Below, piece after piece: positions 5,072-7,540 of a stretch of DNA of 7,540 bases (within the stretch, counting starts at the first letter, position 1; each line of letters opens with the position of its first letter). This DNA comes from Methanosarcinales archaeon (GTDB lineage: Archaea; Halobacteriota; Methanosarcinia; Methanosarcinales; Methanogasteraceae). The translations under genes and the position numbers were made by a program. Under the pieces are notes generated by a model. It saw only the letters and a program-made list of their open reading frames with translations. It did not search any database and was not told the origin of the DNA. Location of the stretch: the NCBI GenBank assembly GCA_003661105.1, contig QMVM01000096.1, forward strand, positions 1 to 7,540. The letters are read 5' to 3'.

Positions 5072-7540
5072 ATGGCTATCTCAGTTGTCGCTTACCCGGA
5101 GCGGTCAAAGATCGGTATCATGCAGGTCAAAGACTTCCAGAAGACCCCTATCTTCTGCGGCACGCTCACGCTTGCGAAAACCGGGAGGGGGATGCGCCCG
5201 CAGAAGTTCATGTCAGAAAACCACTTCAAAAAACCATCCGAAGCAATCGAGATGTTGAGAAGTGCAGACCTGATATTGCTTGCATCAGGGGACTTACAGA
5301 CCGCGCGGGAGTTTGTGGAGATGCTGAAGGGTTACCAACTCTCGTGCAGATCAGTTCGTCTCTGCCGTTACTGCTTGCTTGAAAATAAGTTCACTCCTAT
5401 AGATAAACGGTCGATTAAGTCCAGGAACGAGATGCTATGCCCGGATTGTGCGCTTGGGGAACTGCACCGGGAACTTGCCCATACGAAGCTCGGGGAAGCC
5501 GGTCTCGAACGGATCGAGAAGACGCTTCTCAGAACGCGGGACCTCGATCGCGTCTTTGGGATGCTTGACCCTGAGCGCCTCGACCACGACCTCACACTGT
5601 ACAGCACGATTGCAGCAACAAAACCTACTGACGCAAAGCCAGTAAAGATAAGCGATCTACCACTTCCCGGCCGGTTTGGAAAACTGCTCTTTGGAAAAAT
5701 CAAGGAACTGCTCCCTGTTCAGGCACTATCTGTCGAGAACGGTCTCCTGAAAGGCACAAGCCAGCTGGTCATCTCAGAGACCGCGACAGGAAAGACGCTA
5801 ATCGGCGAACTTGCAGGAATCAAGAACCTCCTGGAAGGGCGGGGAAACTTCCTCTTCGTAGTTCCGCTGGTCGCACTTGCCAACCAGAAGGAAGACGACT
5901 TTAGAGAGCGTTACAGCCAGCTTGGGATAACAACGGTGCTGCAGGTCGGGGTGAGCCGGATAATGCATGAAAAGAGGAAGAAGAAGTCACTGGCGGCTTC
6001 TAACGCGATCTGGGTTGGCACTTATGAGGGTGTCGACCACCTGCTCAGGTCCGGGAAGGCTGGCAGGCTCGGAAAGATCGGCACCGTCGTCATTGACGAG
6101 GTGCATACGCTTGCGGACGAGGAGCGCGGGCACCGGCTGGATGGCTTGATAGCGCGATTAAAGCACATCGCTCCGGATGCCCAGTTCCTGTTCCTGTCAG
6201 CGACCGTCGGCGATCCGAAATCGCTCCTGAAAAAACTTTCCTTGAAAGGTTCAAAGAAACCCGACGGAAGACTGGTCCGGTACGAGGAGCGACCTGTGCC
6301 GCTCGAGCTGCACCTCCTCTTTGCAGGGGAACGGGACAAGGTGCGGATCATCGACCGGCTGGCACGGCATGAATGGGGCACGAAGTCATCGAAGGGCTAT
6401 CGCGGGCAGACGATCGTCTTTACAAACTCGCGGCAGCGGTGCCACGGACTTGCGAAATCCCTTATGATCAATGCAGCCGCGTACCACGCGGGTCTTTCGC
6501 AGAAGGAGCGAAGACGCATAACACGGGCGTTTGCAGACGGTAAACTCGAGGTCGTCGTTACAACCGCGGCACTCGCGGCAGGTGTCGATTTTCCTGCATC
6601 GCAGGTGATCTTCGAGTCGCTTGCCATGGGCATCGACTGGCTGACCGGACATGCGTTTCACCAGATGCTCGGGCGGGCAGGAAGACCTGATTACCACGAT
6701 CTCGGGAAGGTCGTCTTACTTGCTGAGCCTGACAGGAAATATCACGGCGGCTCAGAGACCGAGGATGAGATCGCATTCAAGCTCTTAAAGCACGAGATCG
6801 AACCGGTCGATGTCATGTATGAGGAGCCCGAGCAGATGGAGGAACTGCTCGCATCATCCGCACTCGCACGAAACAAGGAGGAACTGCATCAGCTAAACGA
6901 TCTCCTGATCGGGGGTGGCGATTTCGGCTACCTCTTCGGAAGACTTGTCAAATATGGGCTCCTGACGCGTTCTGCCGCGCCAACAGAGTTTGGTGGAATC
7001 GTTGCAACACACTTCTTGAGTGTGGAGCAGGCGTTCCTGATCAAAGATGCGATCGAAAAGGATAAGTCGCCGCTTGATACTGCGGTGTCGCTCGAGACGT
7101 TTGATTCGGTCTATTTCAAGAATGCTGCAAGGATATCTGCCGCTTTAAATATGCATATACCTTCAAGGGTCTTTCAGGGCGCGGCGTACGACATCGTCTT
7201 TTCAGGAGATGGGGTTTCCGCTCTCGATGGGGACATCCGCGAACAGATTATCGCATTCATCACCGACTTCATGGTCTGCAAGCACAAGGATGCGCCGCAC
7301 TGCGGATGCGCTGAACTTGCTTTCTCGAAGCGGTTGGTTGAGATGAGATGTGAGGGGATGGATCCCGGGGGAATCGTGCATGCGATCGGTGATTATGGGA
7401 TCTATGCTTATGCAGGCGACGTTCTTGAGTACCTGGATCACGTCGCACGCAATCTTGAGGCGATCGAGATGATTGCGCGGGTGTTTGGGAACGAGTCGGT
7501 CGGGCAGGATGCGAAGAGGGTCAGGAAGGCGGTGGAGGGG
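5072..7540 (+). CDS. Archaeal SF2 DEAD/DEAH-box helicase with DUF5814-type N-terminus, 3' end cut by window
   Basis: Ski2/Hel308-like superfamily 2 ATP-dependent nucleic-acid helicase; 823 codons are open to the window edge, with the stop codon outside. The N-terminal region (about 1-190) matches the archaeal DUF5814-type helicases and has a zinc-finger-like pattern C98-x2-C101-x21-C123-x2-C126. The motor follows: PVQALSV (215-221, Q motif), SETATGKT (235-242, motif I), VVPLVALA (263-270, Ia), DEVH (342-345, II), SAT (376-378, III), TIVFTNSRQR (447-456, IV), TTAALAAGVDFPAS (497-510, V) and QMLGRAGRPDYHD (531-543, VI). The QxxGRAGR form is typical of Ski2-like enzymes. Near the C-terminus CKHKDAPHCGC (736-746) looks like a second metal-binding knot. 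An in-frame TGA at 5063 makes ATG 5072 the earliest ATG. It is probably leaderless. Relatives are about 830-880 residues, so little should be missing. Substrate (DNA or RNA) and process are unknown; repair or RNA metabolism are both possible. Confidence 0.92.
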   Translation, partial: MAISVVAYPERSKIGIMQVKDFQKTPIFCGTLTLAKTGRGMRPQKFMSENHFKKPSEAIEMLRSADLILLASGDLQTAREFVEMLKGYQLSCRSVRLCRYCLLENKFTPIDKRSIKSRNEMLCPDCALGELHRELAHTKLGEAGLERIEKTLLRTRDLDRVFGMLDPERLDHDLTLYSTIAATKPTDAKPVKISDLPLPGRFGKLLFGKIKELLPVQALSVENGLLKGTSQLVISETATGKTLIGELAGIKNLLEGRGNFLFVVPLVALANQKEDDFRERYSQLGITTVLQVGVSRIMHEKRKKKSLAASNAIWVGTYEGVDHLLRSGKAGRLGKIGTVVIDEVHTLADEERGHRLDGLIARLKHIAPDAQFLFLSATVGDPKSLLKKLSLKGSKKPDGRLVRYEERPVPLELHLLFAGERDKVRIIDRLARHEWGTKSSKGYRGQTIVFTNSRQRCHGLAKSLMINAAAYHAGLSQKERRRITRAFADGKLEVVVTTAALAAGVDFPASQVIFESLAMGIDWLTGHAFHQMLGRAGRPDYHDLGKVVLLAEPDRKYHGGSETEDEIAFKLLKHEIEPVDVMYEEPEQMEELLASSALARNKEELHQLNDLLIGGGDFGYLFGRLVKYGLLTRSAAPTEFGGIVATHFLSVEQAFLIKDAIEKDKSPLDTAVSLETFDSVYFKNAARISAALNMHIPSRVFQGAAYDIVFSGDGVSALDGDIREQIIAFITDFMVCKHKDAPHCGCAELAFSKRLVEMRCEGMDPGGIVHAIGDYGIYAYAGDVLEYLDHVARNLEAIEMIARVFGNESVGQDAKRVRKAVEG

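Noticed and set aside
5368..5703. Open frames opposite and inside the helicase gene (also 6022-6381, 6386-6697 and 7202-7441)
   Set aside because: They are antisense or out-of-frame to a helicase with all its motifs in one uninterrupted frame, and their sequences are Ser/Arg-rich without any recognisable domain.
1..7540. Mobile element, CRISPR array, tRNA or defence island
   Set aside because: I found no transposase, integrase, long inverted repeats, spaced identical repeats of CRISPR size, cloverleaf-like segment or recognised defence gene.

Overview
The window reads as a piece of a euryarchaeal genome, most likely a methanogen or a related methane/alkane-cycling lineage (Methanomicrobia or Syntrophoarchaeia-like). 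The pointers are: an AglJ-type dolichyl-phosphate glycosyltransferase of archaeal N-glycosylation; an eight-cluster polyferredoxin resembling FwdF/FmdF of formylmethanofuran dehydrogenase; a DUF447 flavin-barrel protein; an archaeal DUF89 protein; a large archaeal SF2 helicase of the DUF5814 type; and archaeal TATA boxes at the expected distance from start codons. There is no 16S or other taxonomic marker, so the lineage is an inference.

Layout. Bases 1-134 are non-coding: a short 10-bp-period repeat (1-33) and a T-rich terminator for the leftward operon. From 135 to 4964 every gene is on the minus strand, in three apparent two-gene transcription units. Read in the direction of transcription, these are: (i) DUF447 (4362-4964) then DUF89 phosphatase-like protein (3520-4365), joined by an ATGA stop/start overlap; (ii) a bactofilin-like beta-solenoid protein (2988-3425) then the polyferredoxin (1615-2985), 2 nt apart, with a good TATA box before the first gene; (iii) Hsp20 (1063-1539) then AglJ (135-1061), 1 nt apart, again with a TATA box before the first gene. 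A 107-bp divergent intergenic region (4965-5071) carries an 8-bp-period repeat and a probable promoter. The helicase gene then runs on the plus strand from 5072 and is cut by the window end after 823 codons without a stop.

How the genes may work together. The Hsp20/AglJ pair combines protein folding with surface glycosylation. The solenoid/polyferredoxin pair joins a self-assembling scaffold fold to a multi-cluster electron carrier. The DUF447/DUF89 pair joins a flavin-binding fold to a metal-dependent 'damage-control' phosphatase fold and could belong to cofactor or metabolite housekeeping. These are inferences from gene order. I see no mobile element, CRISPR array, tRNA or rRNA, and no clear anti-phage or biosynthetic island. 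Most of the window looks like ordinary archaeal chromosome. The less explained parts are the solenoid/polyferredoxin operon and the two short-period intergenic repeats.
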